Shown: positions 41,940-54,900, numbered from the stretch's first letter. The stretch: DNA of 64,000 nt from Gadus chalcogrammus (GCF_026213295.1 NC_079423.1:21495597-21559596); one strand, 5' to 3'. The notes: generated by a model not told the origin, from the letters alone. Numbers and translations are program-made.

Positions 41940-43651
41940 AACAGCAGGTGAAGCCTTGTTGGACACAACCACACCAAGCTTAATATCAGGGCTCTCTTCA
42001 AAATCACGAAGGCTATGTATTGGTCTTCAATGTAGCAACCTGATAAATACTGTAAAATATGTTACCAAAGCAAGGCCATACCAAAAACGTTATTACTGAC
42101 TGCACACATTTAAACACACAAAATATAATATTTTGTAATGCAAATCATATAGCTCATCTTTCCAATGATATCAGGTTGGCCGGGTTGCACTGTTAATATT
42201 AAGTTATTATACAGTAATGTTTGAAATGGGTGGGAATATATACACAATATATTATGAGTAAAAGATATATCTGATTTTTTTGTATTTTATATATAGTAGT
42301 ATAGTAATTTTACTTGAAAGTTTTTTCAACATCAATGCAAGTATGCTCTCAACATGGTAGCAAAATATGCATAACATATATGTATTAGATAGGCCACTTG
42401 TTGGCCAATGGTGTGTTCAATTGTTTCATTGGTTGATCAAGTTGGCTGTCAATTGGATCATTATGTGACCCAGTAACATAGTATATCACGGATAGGGTAC
42501 GGTTTGTAAGCATTTAGCACAGTATTATAATGTATGGTCTGCACATTTTCAAAGGCGCATAACTACCTTTTCCAGCCAGAGAATTCCTTCGTTGGTTACA
42601 GGATCAGTTTTAATGCTAAAAATGTTGTCATCATTTCCAGTGATAATATCAAAAACAGCAAGCCAGTTTTCTGTGTTTTCCTCATCAAGGTCCAGCGCTT
42701 TCAGTCTGATAACCTCTATGTGGGCTACGTTTTCAACAATGCTGCACGAGTACTGCAGACACCAAAACAAAAGGGAAGAAAATCTTTAAAGAGAATCAAA
42801 TAAACATTTGACTCTTAACTAATTTATTTAGCACCCTTTTCAGCAAAGTAATTAAATTCGAAAGCATACTTGGCTGCACCAACATTCATTCCTTTTACAC
42901 TAAATCCTAACTCCCAATCCCTTTTATCTAATGAATCTAGAGGTAAGAAAAGCGGTTGAACCTCATCTTCCTCTAAGGTTGGTATGTTGTCGTTGATGTC
43001 TGTCACCTCGATATTGACCGTGGCAGTGGCGGTATTCCCCCCCGGCGCTCCGTCCATGTCGGCTCCCTCGATGGTCAACGAATAGAAACTCACTCGCTGC
43101 AGACAAAAATATATGACAGGAAATAAAAAATTGAATTGAAGGACCTTTTTGGTGTCATATAGGTCAATGTCCACATGTGTTGCTTGAACCCAGACTTGCA
43201 TATTAAAAGTAAAACATTTTTTTTAAATGTAGTGAACATTGGCAACATTCTTCATCCTACATTTGGTCATGCACTAATGACCTGTTTTATTTGGAAATGT
43301 GTCAGGTTGATCATGATTCACTCTCAATGCTATTTCATGTCTTAAAGGGGCCAACACAAAATGAATGGTGGATTTAATTGGTTACCTTGAGTTGAATGAC
43401 TTGACGATAGCACCAGGGGCATTTCTAGGTTTCATAAACATCCTGGGCTTAGCCCAGAGGGAAAAGGAAAATGTTGTATGCTTATTGTGCATGCAACATT
43501 TTCATAATGCCTAACCTATCTAAACAAAATACGCAGTTTATTATAGCTTTAAATAGCAACCTGACTGCTGTGCTGCTTATCCCCAAACATCTAAAGTTCC
43601 ATTCAAGTTATTTTAGAGTAAAATAAATACAAGTGAGACAGACCTTACATT

Positions 43652-43652
<1 letters not shown>

Positions 43653-43684
<32 letters not shown>

Positions 43685-43686
43685 AT

Positions 43687-43730
<44 letters not shown>
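43653..43730. repeat. TATG/TA microsatellite in intron
   Basis: GTATAT units are followed by a long (TA)n run, just before the LINE tail at 43772. Confidence 0.9.
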
Positions 43731-43735
<5 letters not shown>

Positions 43736-43771
43736 GATCTGACTGGGGATAGGATAGGTTGATTTACTTGA

Positions 43772-43836
43772 GGCACTTTGAGTCTGCCTTGTGTATGAAA
43801 AGTGCTATATAAATAAAGTTGCCTTGCCTTGCCTTG
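43772..43836 (+). mobile_element. solitary L2-type LINE 3' tail
   Basis: ACTTTGAGTCTGCCTTGTGT, then AAGTGCTATATAAATAAAGT and GCCTTGCCTTGCC are nearly identical to the 3' end of the minus-strand LINE at 5305-5380. Only about 65 bp remain, a severely 5'-truncated insertion in an intron of the desmoglein-like copy. Confidence 0.8.
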
Positions 43837-44920
43837 AGGTGGTAAACAGTCTGGTTATGTTTTTAAACAGTTTATTCTCTTGCCAGAAGGACTAGCCTAC
43901 TTTATTTTGAGATGTCCCTGGAATCCCAATGTTTCTTTCAAAATAACTAACTACCATAGTAATAGTAAAACTAATACCATATTCGGGTCTAATTAAATAA
44001 TATCCGGGGCTTTAGCACCGGATATAGGCGAATAAAACAGCCTAGGGACGCCAATGGATAGCACATATTATGTGTTAACCGCAAATTGCCTGCACCGGCG
44101 TTAGCTGGCAATGTTTTTTATTCATTAGCTTTGCCCTACGGTAAACCACAGTAAGCTGGCTCTACCCTTGCTACCGTGCCAACCCTCCCACTTTTTCCTG
44201 CCCTACCATTCAGTTTATGGAGATGCCTCATGAAATAAGTTAGAAAAAGGCCTTCTGACTTTATAGAACCTTTGAAAAGTTTGAGAAAGTTAGGCCTACC
44301 TCTCTGTCTAAGGTTGCATCTGTGACATAGATTAATCCTGTGCCTCTTTCTATGTAGAAATGGTTGGAGCTGTCTATGGGCTCTTGCTTTATAATGCTGT
44401 AGGCAATCTTTGAGTGGAGCGTGTTGATCTTGTCAGCATCTGTTGCGTTCAGCTGGGCCACCAGAGTGCCTGTTTGAACAAATGGAAATATTTTGCCTTA
44501 AAGTAATGCAAGTCAAGGTTTTAAAATCTGCAGCCAAACTGAATGATTTGCTTTAAGCAAATGCACTATAATTTACAGAAAAGGGCTTCTCTATACAAAA
44601 TGATGGGAGGATATGAAATACGCTCTTACTCAGAATTCAAATTCGGAACGTAATTAAACCTTGTAACACCTGTAAACAAAGCTCACAGCAAAACTGAAGC
44701 TGTGCTATGCTTTGAATAAACCAGTGTTACTGCAAGGAAGCAGGAAATAAAAATTATGATTTGGAAAACCTCTACAGCCTACACATCAACCACATGCAGC
44801 AACACGTTTGGAGTGAAAATCAATGTGTTCTGACTGAACCTAGCTTTTGATTAAATATACAAAGATGTGCCTGAAATATCTGCCGGTGAGATGATGTGTG
44901 ATGTGTGTCTGTTTGTGTAT

Positions 44921-44921
<1 letters not shown>

Positions 44922-44992
<71 letters not shown>
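44922..44992. repeat. GT microsatellite in intron
   Basis: An almost pure (GT)n run of about 70 bp. Confidence 0.95.
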
Positions 44993-44995
<3 letters not shown>

Positions 44996-45996
44996 TGTGC
45001 AGGTGTGTGTGTGTATGACTCGTTTTAGAATTTAATGGTCAGGAAACAGCCATGGTCGGGTTTTTTCACAATGCCTACGCTCTCCAACCTATTTGACAGC
45101 TCATTGATATCATTGAACAGAAGAAATACACACGCTCTAAATATATGTATATATATATATATATCGACATGTAATGGACTGTATGGTACACTTGTAAGGG
45201 CCCTACCAGCTGGGCTCGACTCAATGACTCTAGCTGCAGGCACTGGCACAAAAACAGGTGGGTTGTCGTTCTCATCCTCCACCTCAATCATCAGCTCGAT
45301 TCTCTCAGCCACTGTCCCGTTCCGGAATCGGGCCACTCCAGTGAGCTGTCGCACAGAAGACAAACTATTCTCAGAGAAAGTAAATGCCTGCTATATTTCC
45401 AAGCAAAAACATATGGGAAATTAGTTTTAGCGGGAAATGAGTTTTGATCACAGCACTAGATGGGCAGCACTGCAGCACCAATTCATTTGAGATTTAGAAA
45501 GTATATGTGGGAAGTGTAAAACAAAACTGCGAATTGACAACTTGGTTTTTTTTCTCCTGGTTTGATAAATAAAGCTAATAATTTTGAAGGTCCACTATGA
45601 TAAGAGCTTGCTGCAGTGGCCTCAGAGCAGGGAGGGGCCACTGCTTCTCAAACAATATTTCATATTGTTTGTATACAATTTGATATGAATAAATAAAACA
45701 TATCAACAGTAGGCATATATATATATATATATACATATATATACATACATATAGCTAGTGTTGACGGATAGTATTACAAATAACACACTTTTGCCTTAAA
45801 TGATCCAAAGTATTTTACATTTCTTTCAAGGTCGTATCTTAAATTTATCTTAAATTGTATAAAATACCATTTATACCAATACGGTAACTTACAATTGTAT
45901 TAATGCCTGAGGAATGATGTAATCAGATCAATATAAGGGAAAACTCACCATCATAGCCAGATAAACCACCAAAAGGTTTGCTGGAAAAGACATCAT

Positions 45997-47783
45997 GGCC
46001 CTGCTGCTGCAGGCACACCTCAGGGCTATGTTTCTATTTGTTCGCAGATGGTGAACAAGGCTTTTTTGCTAGTGGAACATCTCGGTTTCAATGATTGTTC
46101 ACCAAAACAATTTCTCCTTTTAAGTATAGTCACTAGACCCTCCTCTGCTTCTCTCAGTTTCCCACCCACATTGTTTGCCTCCCACCCATTTCTTGCCCTC
46201 ATTGTAGTCGTTCCATCTTACACAACCTATCCCCTCCCATATGTGACCAAGTCAGCAACCTTCATTTACCTGTGACTTTGATGTAACTTGGCAAAGGAAA
46301 GGGTAAAAACATGTGACATGGAGGGGCTGGACATTGATTTATCTATTCTAGCCTATACGTTTGTTACTATACAAATTTGAGTTTTCCTTGTAAGGTTGAT
46401 TTTAATACTGAAGTTCTTTGCACTTTTACGTTACAGACTTTTAGAGACTTCTTCGCTAATTAAACTGCTACTACTATTACCTTCTCCAGCGAGGCTTTAA
46501 CAATACCCATTAACTCCTCATACTTAAAATGCTATTGTACTAGTTTCTCATGCATACATGCAGGAGTATTCCCCAAGTTACATTATCCCATTGAGATGAA
46601 GTTTAAGAAGAAGCTGTATTCTCCATTGTGTATCCTTCAGGGACTAACCTATACTCAAGCATCATTGGGGAGATCAGCTGCGAGATACATTAGCTGCCAG
46701 ATAGAGTCACGCTACTGATCAAGAAGGAGGCAGAAAACATCATTAGATGAGTGACAAAAGGTTCCCCTTCAGCAATTTTGAAAATAGTCTAATAATTGGT
46801 ATAGCAATCTGTAGTTTGATTATCTTTTATTGCAATTTGGCAAAATTCGAAAAATTACTGAAGCTTTTTAGTGCTGAAAAAAAAAGTTTTGTAACAGAGC
46901 TGTATATGTACCTTTTAGTTTGCTTGCCGCAAACTAGAGAAATGATCTACAAAAAAAGGCATCATGCTGTTAACATTTGCCAGTTCAGCATAGACTAATG
47001 TAGATGTATAAAATATTCTTAAAATAATAATATGCATACAGTAAACATAATTAGCTGAGTAACGATTCAAAACTGTGATTGACAGTTAAATACATTTATA
47101 AATAACTGCCTTTGGACACATTGGCTGGATAATGTGTGGCGTCTGTTCCGGAATGTTATTCCCATTATTGAACTGCTTATTCTAATCTGATTGTTGATGG
47201 CTTTGGAAATGACTATTATACAATTTATGATGAGGCAACATAGCTCAAGAGCTCGATCTGCATTTTACATTACAGTTGTTTTGGGTATTAAAATACACCT
47301 TTCAGTTCATGAATGAAATATAACACGTTTCAATGTGTACAAAGACATTATAAAATGCAGGAGCTATTATTTTTTACAATGCAAGGCATTGGTTTGGTTA
47401 AGAAATGCTCTCCATTAAAATCCTTGGATACGAATACAAAAAAGTCAGACGAACGCATTGCATAGTACATGTTTACCTTGTCTAAAAAGATTAAAGCTTA
47501 AAAAATACGTCTATATTTATTATAGACATGTGACATATGAAATGATTATCTACCCACATATACCAAGAATTAGCTCTGCGTGCATGATAAATATTTCAAC
47601 AAAAATATGCTGTAACTTGCCCTCAACCAATTAAAGAAACATGCCAAGTTTTATTGCAACCTCTGAAAATCTTATAAAAAAACGAGAACTTATCTTGCCT
47701 GAACTTGCCAGAATACTTTAAACTTGCCAGAATACTTAATAATGTTCCAACATCACGATTGACTCACGATAGCATCCCACTTT
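45997..47783. other. interval between the two desmoglein-like genes
   Basis: It holds the 3' flank of the intact gene and, near 46000-46300, the upstream flank of the second copy. A TA-rich tract lies outside it at about 45720. No other exon, transposon end or clear promoter is recognised. Confidence 0.4.
47650..47655 (-). terminator. candidate poly(A) signal of the desmoglein gene
   Basis: AATAAA on the minus strand about 130 bases after the stop codon. A second AATAAA is at 47521-47516. Neither can be ranked from sequence alone. Confidence 0.35.
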
Positions 47784-48968
47784 TTACTGAGTTATTTTCT
47801 CAGTAGTAACCACTCTTTTTTTGTGCACAACGGATTTGATAGAACCCATCTGTAGCAAGGGATCGAAGGCCGTGCCGTTGTTGTGGACCAGTGATGCTTC
47901 ACCGATGTTCTGCCCCTCCACCAACATCCTGCTTTGGCCAACGGTAGACAGACCCCCTTGGCGTGAACCACCCTGAACCATGTACGTCTGTCCATGACCC
48001 TGGAGCATCTGCTGGGAGCCGCCGTGCCCTTCAACCACCATCACGCCATGGGGCAGGCTTCCTGTTTGGATGGCACCACCGCCCCCTTCTATGCGAATCC
48101 CCTGGCCAACGGGGGTCATGTTCTGCCCCTCCACCACCAACCTGCTTTGGGAAGCCGACAGACCATGTTTGAGTGTACCACCTTGGACCAGGTATGTTTG
48201 CCCCTGAAGCAATTGCTGGGAGCACGCAGGGACCTGGCCCTCTACCACCATCATGCCCTGGGGAAGGGGGCCTGTCTGGATCACAGCACCGCCACCTTGG
48301 CCCACACTCTGGCCCTGCATTATCAGCCCCTGAGTAGCTCCGGGGGCGCCTCCATTCACCAACATCATTCCCTGCATGTTGGTGGTCGCTGGGCTGTTTG
48401 CTAGGTACATGGTGTTTTGCATTTGCGGCTGCATTATGTAATGCATTGGCTGCATTACAGGTGCGGTGGTGTAGTAGACAGGTGGCTGTTGCATCAGAAG
48501 CGTCTGGCCTTGCCCGGCCATGCCTCCTCCCACTGAGTTTACACCTTCCAACACGGTTTTTGATTTGTGGGTTGTGTTCCGGACCGCTCTGTGTTCTGTG
48601 TTCTGAGTAATCGTCTGGGGCTGGGGTGGGGGCAATGGTTGAGGTTTGGGTTGGGGTTGGGGTTGAGGCTGCTGCTGAGTAGAGATGGTACTTCTCAGTG
48701 TGGCCGTGGTGTCAATGGTTCTTGGAGTGGTCATCGTGTTCAGAGGAGTGCGGAGCACTGGTTTGACTTCAGTTGTCTCCTCCTTGCCACCGCACACCTC
48801 GGCAAGGGTTTTAAACTTGGGTCCCAAGTTGTCCAGGAACTGCAGGTCATTGTCAGCTTCCAGGAGACTGCAGCAGCCAATGGACCCAACAGGGGAGTCC
48901 TGGCCCTCATAGTCGTACACAAGCAGGCTGTCCTTCACAGCTTGGTTTTCTGGTGCAAAGCTTGCCTT
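47784..48968 (-). CDS. dsg2-like: desmoglein-like exon 14: ICS and repeat tail
   Basis: It starts [40 protein letters not shown] and [19 protein letters not shown] form the catenin-binding segment. A Thr/Pro/Gln linker, a Met/Gln patch ([18 protein letters not shown]) and a two-copy duplicated unit follow, ending EKITQ at 47786-47784. 395 codons including stop. Confidence 0.9.
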   Translation of the reverse strand, partial: KASFAPENQAVKDSLLVYDYEGQDSPVGSIGCCSLLEADNDLQFLDNLGPKFKTLAEVCGGKEETTEVKPVLRTPLNTMTTPRTIDTTATLRSTISTQQQPQPQPQPKPQPLPPPQPQTITQNTEHRAVRNTTHKSKTVLEGVNSVGGGMAGQGQTLLMQQPPVYYTTAPVMQPMHYIMQPQMQNTMYLANSPATTNMQGMMLVNGGAPGATQGLIMQGQSVGQGGGAVIQTGPLPQGMMVVEGQVPACSQQLLQGQTYLVQGGTLKHGLSASQSRLVVEGQNMTPVGQGIRIEGGGGAIQTGSLPHGVMVVEGHGGSQQMLQGHGQTYMVQGGSRQGGLSTVGQSRMLVEGQNIGEASLVHNNGTAFDPLLQMGSIKSVVHKKRVVTTEKITQ

Positions 48969-51900
48969 CTATAGAAAGAAAAACACAATTTACAAGAACA
49001 GAAATTTTAGCAGACAGTAAAACTTCAGGAATGTTGTATTAATACTGTAGACATGCACACAAATAAAACTGACATGTCGCCATGTGCATTTACTGTGGGA
49101 GGAAATAATCAGAAACATGATAATAATAGTGGGACTTGCTTTGCAACCACACTAATAAGACCACAACAGGTTGGCAATCAATGGTGGAAAGGAGGTTTGC
49201 AATCCCCGTGTAAAATGGGATTTTTCGAAATACTTCAATGATCTTCTCGTCCAAACAGGCACTTTTCCTCACCTGTGTATAATAGTTTCCTAGATAGCTC
49301 TCTGGTAAAGCGAATCCACTGAACTTCTCTACCGCTGCAGCGCTTTCCCTCCCGTCAAATTCGGAGTAGTAGCCGTTCGCCTCCTGAGCTCTTCTCAACG
49401 TCGAATTTCCATAGCCGCCTGATACGGAATTGCCGTCTTGGTAGAGCACACCTCCCATGGAGGAAGTGGATTGTTGGAACTTCCCTCCCATCATGAAATC
49501 AGGTGGCGGCTGCTGGGTTCCCATCCCAGCCATTTTGGTAACCTCAGTATCCATATGTGTTGGCATATTGAGCAACGGGACTTCCTGTTGAAACAAAGAG
49601 CAAACATAAACATTAGAACTCCAGAAATTGTCCAATCATGGGGAATCTTATTCTTTACATAAAAGCTGATATCATGAAGGAGAGATCTCCTAAGACTTTC
49701 ATTAACATTGTAGTCCATCCCAATCTGCAGTAGGCCAAACTAACGTCATGCAAATCTTGAATATGAGCATATGTTGTCACAGGTACTCATAACATTGGAT
49801 TGGGTTGCTATGTCATTGCAAGAACTCAGATCACTCTATCCTAAACTGCTTTTGGCAGCAAATGGTTTCAAACAAAGTCAAGCATTACCGTGTTTTCGCC
49901 CTGTCCCTCTGTGTGGTATGTCATGAGGTTTGGTTTGGTGTCAAAGGGCATCTCGGCAAAGCCCCCTGGGAAAGTCCCTGGGCCTCCACAGTGGCAGAAC
50001 AGCAGTAACAGAGCCATGACTATGGATCAAAAAGAAAATCAGTTTCTGGGATACAATCAGTACCACATAATTATTCAGGTTAGTCTATTTTAAGGACTGC
50101 AAGACAAAAGTTTCTGTATTTCAATCCCAATGTCAGCAGCTTTTGCAAAATAATTTGTTGGTAAAATAAGAACAGAATAGAATAGAATATTTGTATGTAA
50201 CCAATGTAAATGTGGAAACACATTTCTTCAAGATGCATGATTAATTGTGTTTTAAATATCAAAACATCTACTCATGAAAAATGTGTCATAAAATCAATCA
50301 TGTGGTCTCATTTGACCTTGTAGGTTAATTTGTCAACTTTGTGTAATGTTCCTTTAAGCTTATTTTATAATTTTTCTTGTTCCTACACATATCCCAAACC
50401 CAACAGCATGGGAAATGCAACCGACACATGCCAGTTGTACTTTTGCACTACTTGTTTGGACTTGAAGGAAGGGTGGGGCTGAAAAACACCAGCTAGGCTG
50501 GTTGGATTCAAATTGTGTTTGTTGCGCAAAGTCAATTAGGACGTCAGTGTGACACATCTGTCTATGCTCCTGTGATGTGTTTTGAACTTGAAAAAAACTG
50601 AATTGAGTGTCAAAGAATAAACTGATCATTAAGATTCAATAAATCATTTCATGGTATTTCATGTGTGATACCATGGAGCAAAGGAAGATTTCAAAACCAT
50701 ACTTTTTTTGTTTGTAGGGCATATCTTCTCATAATTCATTTGGAAAAAAATTCCTCTGGAAGAAGGTTATGCTAAACTGTACGCTATACCATGTAAATGT
50801 CACTCACGCAGCAGCATGAGCAATCCCAAAAAGATCAGGCCGATGGCCGCCGGCCCCAGCACTGACGATTTGCCGACTTGACCGCCAAGGCCAAGTGGGC
50901 CGCATGTCTTCCCATCCTCACAGGTGCACACCTCCACCTTCACCTTCTGCCGCTCGGGGCACACCTCGCCCTGCTGGTCTTGTACCTCCACATACACCTC
51001 GTAGGAGCCCGGCCACATGGTCTCCTGAGACCTCAGGATAGCTGAGGTTCCTGCCAGGACAGGCATTCATTCATGTTGTTATGGTTTATTCATGTAGCAC
51101 ATGTCATTAAAGGCTAAACCTCCGTTATTTATTTTCAGTGTTTCTAAGCTTCTTTAATGTGGTTCAATGTCAGCCTACTAAAGGTTATATGGTGACAAAT
51201 ATCCCAAGGTGAACATTTCTAGCCTTTAACAAAAAGAGTCCTAGATGCCACACCTACACTATGTGATTATGTTGTTATTATCAAAGCTCGGAATTATCCT
51301 CTTAAGCACCTTTGCTTTATTGTTGTCTCGTGTCTATTCATCTCAGCACTTCTCATCATCAAACATTAATAACACTAATAAAAGGATTTGATTATTATTA
51401 ACTACCATCAATCTGTTTTCCCCTAACGTTTGTTGTCTTGTTACTATTTTATGCCTGCCCAATTGGCATCCATAGCAGTAAATAAATCTTCCTCAGATTG
51501 GGAGATGCTTCTCAAGATTGTTTTCTTGTCCCAATGTTTTTTTAGTCTAGAGTTTGTTTAGGATTAGGGGGTTAATGTACATGATTTGTGTGTAGGATTC
51601 GTACAGGAGAACAAAAACTGCAAGGGGCGCTGCTCGATAACCTAGACTTTAGATATTAAGCTATAGTCTGATTTGTCTGACTAAATATGAGCCTGCAAAC
51701 CCCTTTTGGGGGGATAGCGGCATGATTAGAATACCATCCTGGTCCCCTTACCATTTAAATGCTCAGCAACCCACTTGCCCTTGGTCCCCTCTGGGAGGAT
51801 TAAGAAGGTGAAAGGAGCCGAGTTAGGGTCTGCGTCCTCGTCCACGGCAGACACAGTGACGGCATCAGCGGTGGTGCACATGCTCTCTACATTGCTTGTC

Positions 51901-54900
51901 AGCTTGGGGCAGTGATCGTTGAAGTCCTCCACCTGGATGGCTATGGTTCCCGTGGCTGTTACTGAGGGCATGTCTAGAACCGGCACAACAAGGCAATGAA
52001 GGACATAATATCAATATCTACTTTTTATAATTTTTACTGCAGTTCAGATAACGTCGAGTTGTAATTTTTTTGCTATTTTGATTGTATTCCCCTTTATTTA
52101 TCACATGCCGTTTTGTAATATCCCATTTTGTACTATCCCTCTGATGACATGACGCTATTACCTAAATTATTGAGTCAAGGAATGCCACAAGGTGGTAGCA
52201 TATACCTTCTGTAATGCAGAGCACTTTGGCGTAGTATGTCCCGTTCTGCAGATACTTAGACTCTCTGTCGGGCATCTTGTTGAGTCTAATCTCTGATGTC
52301 AATGGGTCAATAGTTAGCCAGTTGCCAGGGTCAAGTCCTTTTGCATATCTGTGAAGAGGCGGAAAAATACTTCAGAATATTGTCATGAACAAATGTATTT
52401 CCTGTAGTCTAATACAAAAGGCTTAATATTATACAGATGAATGTATTGGCTGCCGTACAGGTGGGGTGGAAGACATCGAATATATATTGTATATCTAATA
52501 TGTTCATATACTTGTGCTGACCTGACATTCTCAGCCTCTTTTCCGGTATCTCCATCTATCGCTGGGTATTTGCCGACGACATCGTTAAGGTTAAAAGTGC
52601 TTCCGCCCTCAGAGATGGGAATGGCTTTGACTTGAGGGTCGAAACGTGGTCCCTCGGGTTCGTTCAAAACATTGATCTTTATTGGGTAGGACTTGGTGGA
52701 GGTAGTTCCACTGGTGCCTCCTGTTCCACCTGTTCCTCCTCCTCCACCAGTTCCTCCTCCAGCACCTCCACCTCCACCTCCACCCGTGGCTCCACCCGTG
52801 GCTCCACCCGTGCCTCCACCCGTGCCTCCACCCGTGCCTCCACCCCCGCCTCCAGCCGTGCCTCCACCCCCGCCTGAACCCACTCCAGCACCTGACCCAC
52901 CACCACCGCCGAACATCTCGGCTTTGTTTTTCACAGCCAATCCTAGTTGAATATCCTTTACGTCCTCGAAGTCCACAGCCTATTTTAGTGACACAAAATC
53001 AGACACCACCAATACAAAAACTTGATTAACAAAAACAAAAAAATATGGTTAAAAATTAGGACATTGATTGATAGTAGCCTATACATGACTAAATACATCA
53101 GTATTGTTCAGTTAATTCTATTGATGATTTTATATTCGTTTTGAGGTAAGGTAAGTTAGGTATATTTAACATTTTTACACCATATTATGTCAAATACGGA
53201 AAATGCTAATTGTACAAACAAATATTAAATGCATAGTTACCCTCAACTTTTGGCACAAAATCGCCTACCTTGTCAAGCATGAGGATACCCTCGTTGGTTA
53301 TAGGATCTGTTTTGATGCTGAAGTAGCCAGCCTCGTTGCCTTTGACAATATCGAACACAGCTTCCCAGTTTTCAGTATTTTCAATGTCCAGGTCCTGTGC
53401 TTTTATTCTCATAACCTCCACGCCTTTTGTGTTTTCCTTAATGCTACCAGAGTACTGCAGGGTGAAACACATGTTTCAAATAGGACAATCCTAATGTCAG
53501 TATTCAACATTGAGGTGATACCACCCAGTATATTTCGGTAATCAATTTCTTTGTCTCAATGTGCCTAAAGTTTTGAAATTAAGAATAGAGAGGTCTGCAC
53601 AGAAATATCTGTATGTGTGTGTTTGTGTGTATCTCAATTATGTCAAAGTTATAACCCCACTTTATTTGTAAAGTGAACATGGTAATCCTTGATCAAAAGG
53701 GTTATGGGTGTAAAAGGGGCCCTATTACCCACCAGATGTGAAAGTGATTAGCAATTACAAATTCTGCCTTGCCCGTGGACATCACAGATGGAAGAGTCCG
53801 CCTAGATGTATGATGGATAGAGAAGCAACATTTGCTACAGTCCACTGGGTAGGCTGGTTAACGGATCTATCCAGCATACATCTATGTGTAGTCTCCCACT
53901 TGTCAACAAGTCAAAGGCAGGGTCGATTTTGAAACAGTGTATAATGGCTAATCACAGACACACACACACAAACCCGGCTGAGATTTTTCTGCTGTCTAGA
54001 TAGTGCAACAACCAGACTATACATATATAGAAGGCCTTGTATCAAACAAAGCTACCTCTTCTTTCTCCAGAGTCGGGACGTTGTCATTCACATCCTTGAT
54101 CTTTATTACGATGGTTCCTGTTCCCTCATTCCCTCCTGCTGCACCGTTCAAGTCCTTTCCAAGCACCTTCAGGGTGTAAGTGTCTTGATGCTGAAACCAA
54201 AGACAATCTTTTAATTTAACAGAAGTATTAAAGTCTGTCCACTGTTTCCAAAGTGCCAAATTCCTGCAACTTTCCAGCAAGTTGTCCTAGCTTTGAGGTT
54301 TGCATCTGTACTGTGACATCCCCACTTGTGCTCATCATAATACATCCAACTCTATGTTAAACAAATACTATTGTCTGTTAGAGACATTAGCAGTATGTTT
54401 TTATATCTGCCTTGGAATACTGATGTGTACCTCTCTGTCAAGGGTGGACTCTTTGACTAGGAGCTGTCCTTGGTCATCAATGTAAAACATGTCTCCTGGT
54501 GGGTCTTGCGCTATTATGCTGTAACGGATCTGAGAGTTTGGATTATTAGCCTCGTCATCGTCCGTTGCTTTTATTTGCATTACGAATGTACCTGCGAAAA
54601 TAGGAATAAAGTCAATATAAATTGACTGGTCATTCAATTGTTCTTTGTGTAGTTCATCTTATTGCAAACTATTTTGAAGAGTTTCAAACACTTGCCTGGT
54701 TGGCTGAGTTCAAAGACCGACCCATCTTGGCTTTTAGGAAAAACGGGCGGGCAGTCGTTTTCATCCAGTACGACAACCCTGAGATCGATTTCAGACTCTG
54801 CCTTCGTGCCATTTTTCCATGTTGCCATGCCGGATAGCTAAAAAACATTGGGACAAGAATTGTCATAATCATCCATATAACCGCTTCATCCCTCCAACCA

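Larger units (their letters stand above)
39891..45996 (-). pseudogene. desmoglein-like cadherin copy, ectodomain exons only
   Basis: Exons on the minus strand: 45996-45949 (MMSFPANLLVVYLAMM, signal-like), 45345-45207 (ELMIEVEDENDNPPVFVPVP), 44469-44300 (LVAQLNATDADK, TDATLDRE), 43096-42962 (VTDINDNIPTLEEDE), 42752-42567 (YSCSIVENVAHIEVIRLKAL), 42012-41485 (glycine-rich), 41266-41124 ([20 protein letters not shown]) and 40112-39891 (ADANDNCPTLPKNLEDIC). The 135-, 186-, 143- and 222-bp exons have exactly the lengths of their partners in the intact gene at 47784-56842. Homologues of its exons 2-3 (propeptide, Trp2, EC1 start) and 11-14 (membrane, cytoplasm) are absent. The glycine-rich exon is 528 bp, one base too long for its phase. 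I call it a pseudogene; a secreted fragment is less likely. Confidence 0.75.

Noticed and set aside
41686..42099. proline-rich plus-strand frame
   Set aside because: Antisense of the glycine-rich exon of the desmoglein-like copy.
47994..48404. plus-strand frames across desmoglein exon 14
   Set aside because: Shadow of the repetitive coding sequence on the other strand.
52632..52950. Pro- and Ser/Thr-rich plus-strand frames
   Set aside because: Antisense of the Gly/Thr repeat in exon 8 of the desmoglein-like gene.
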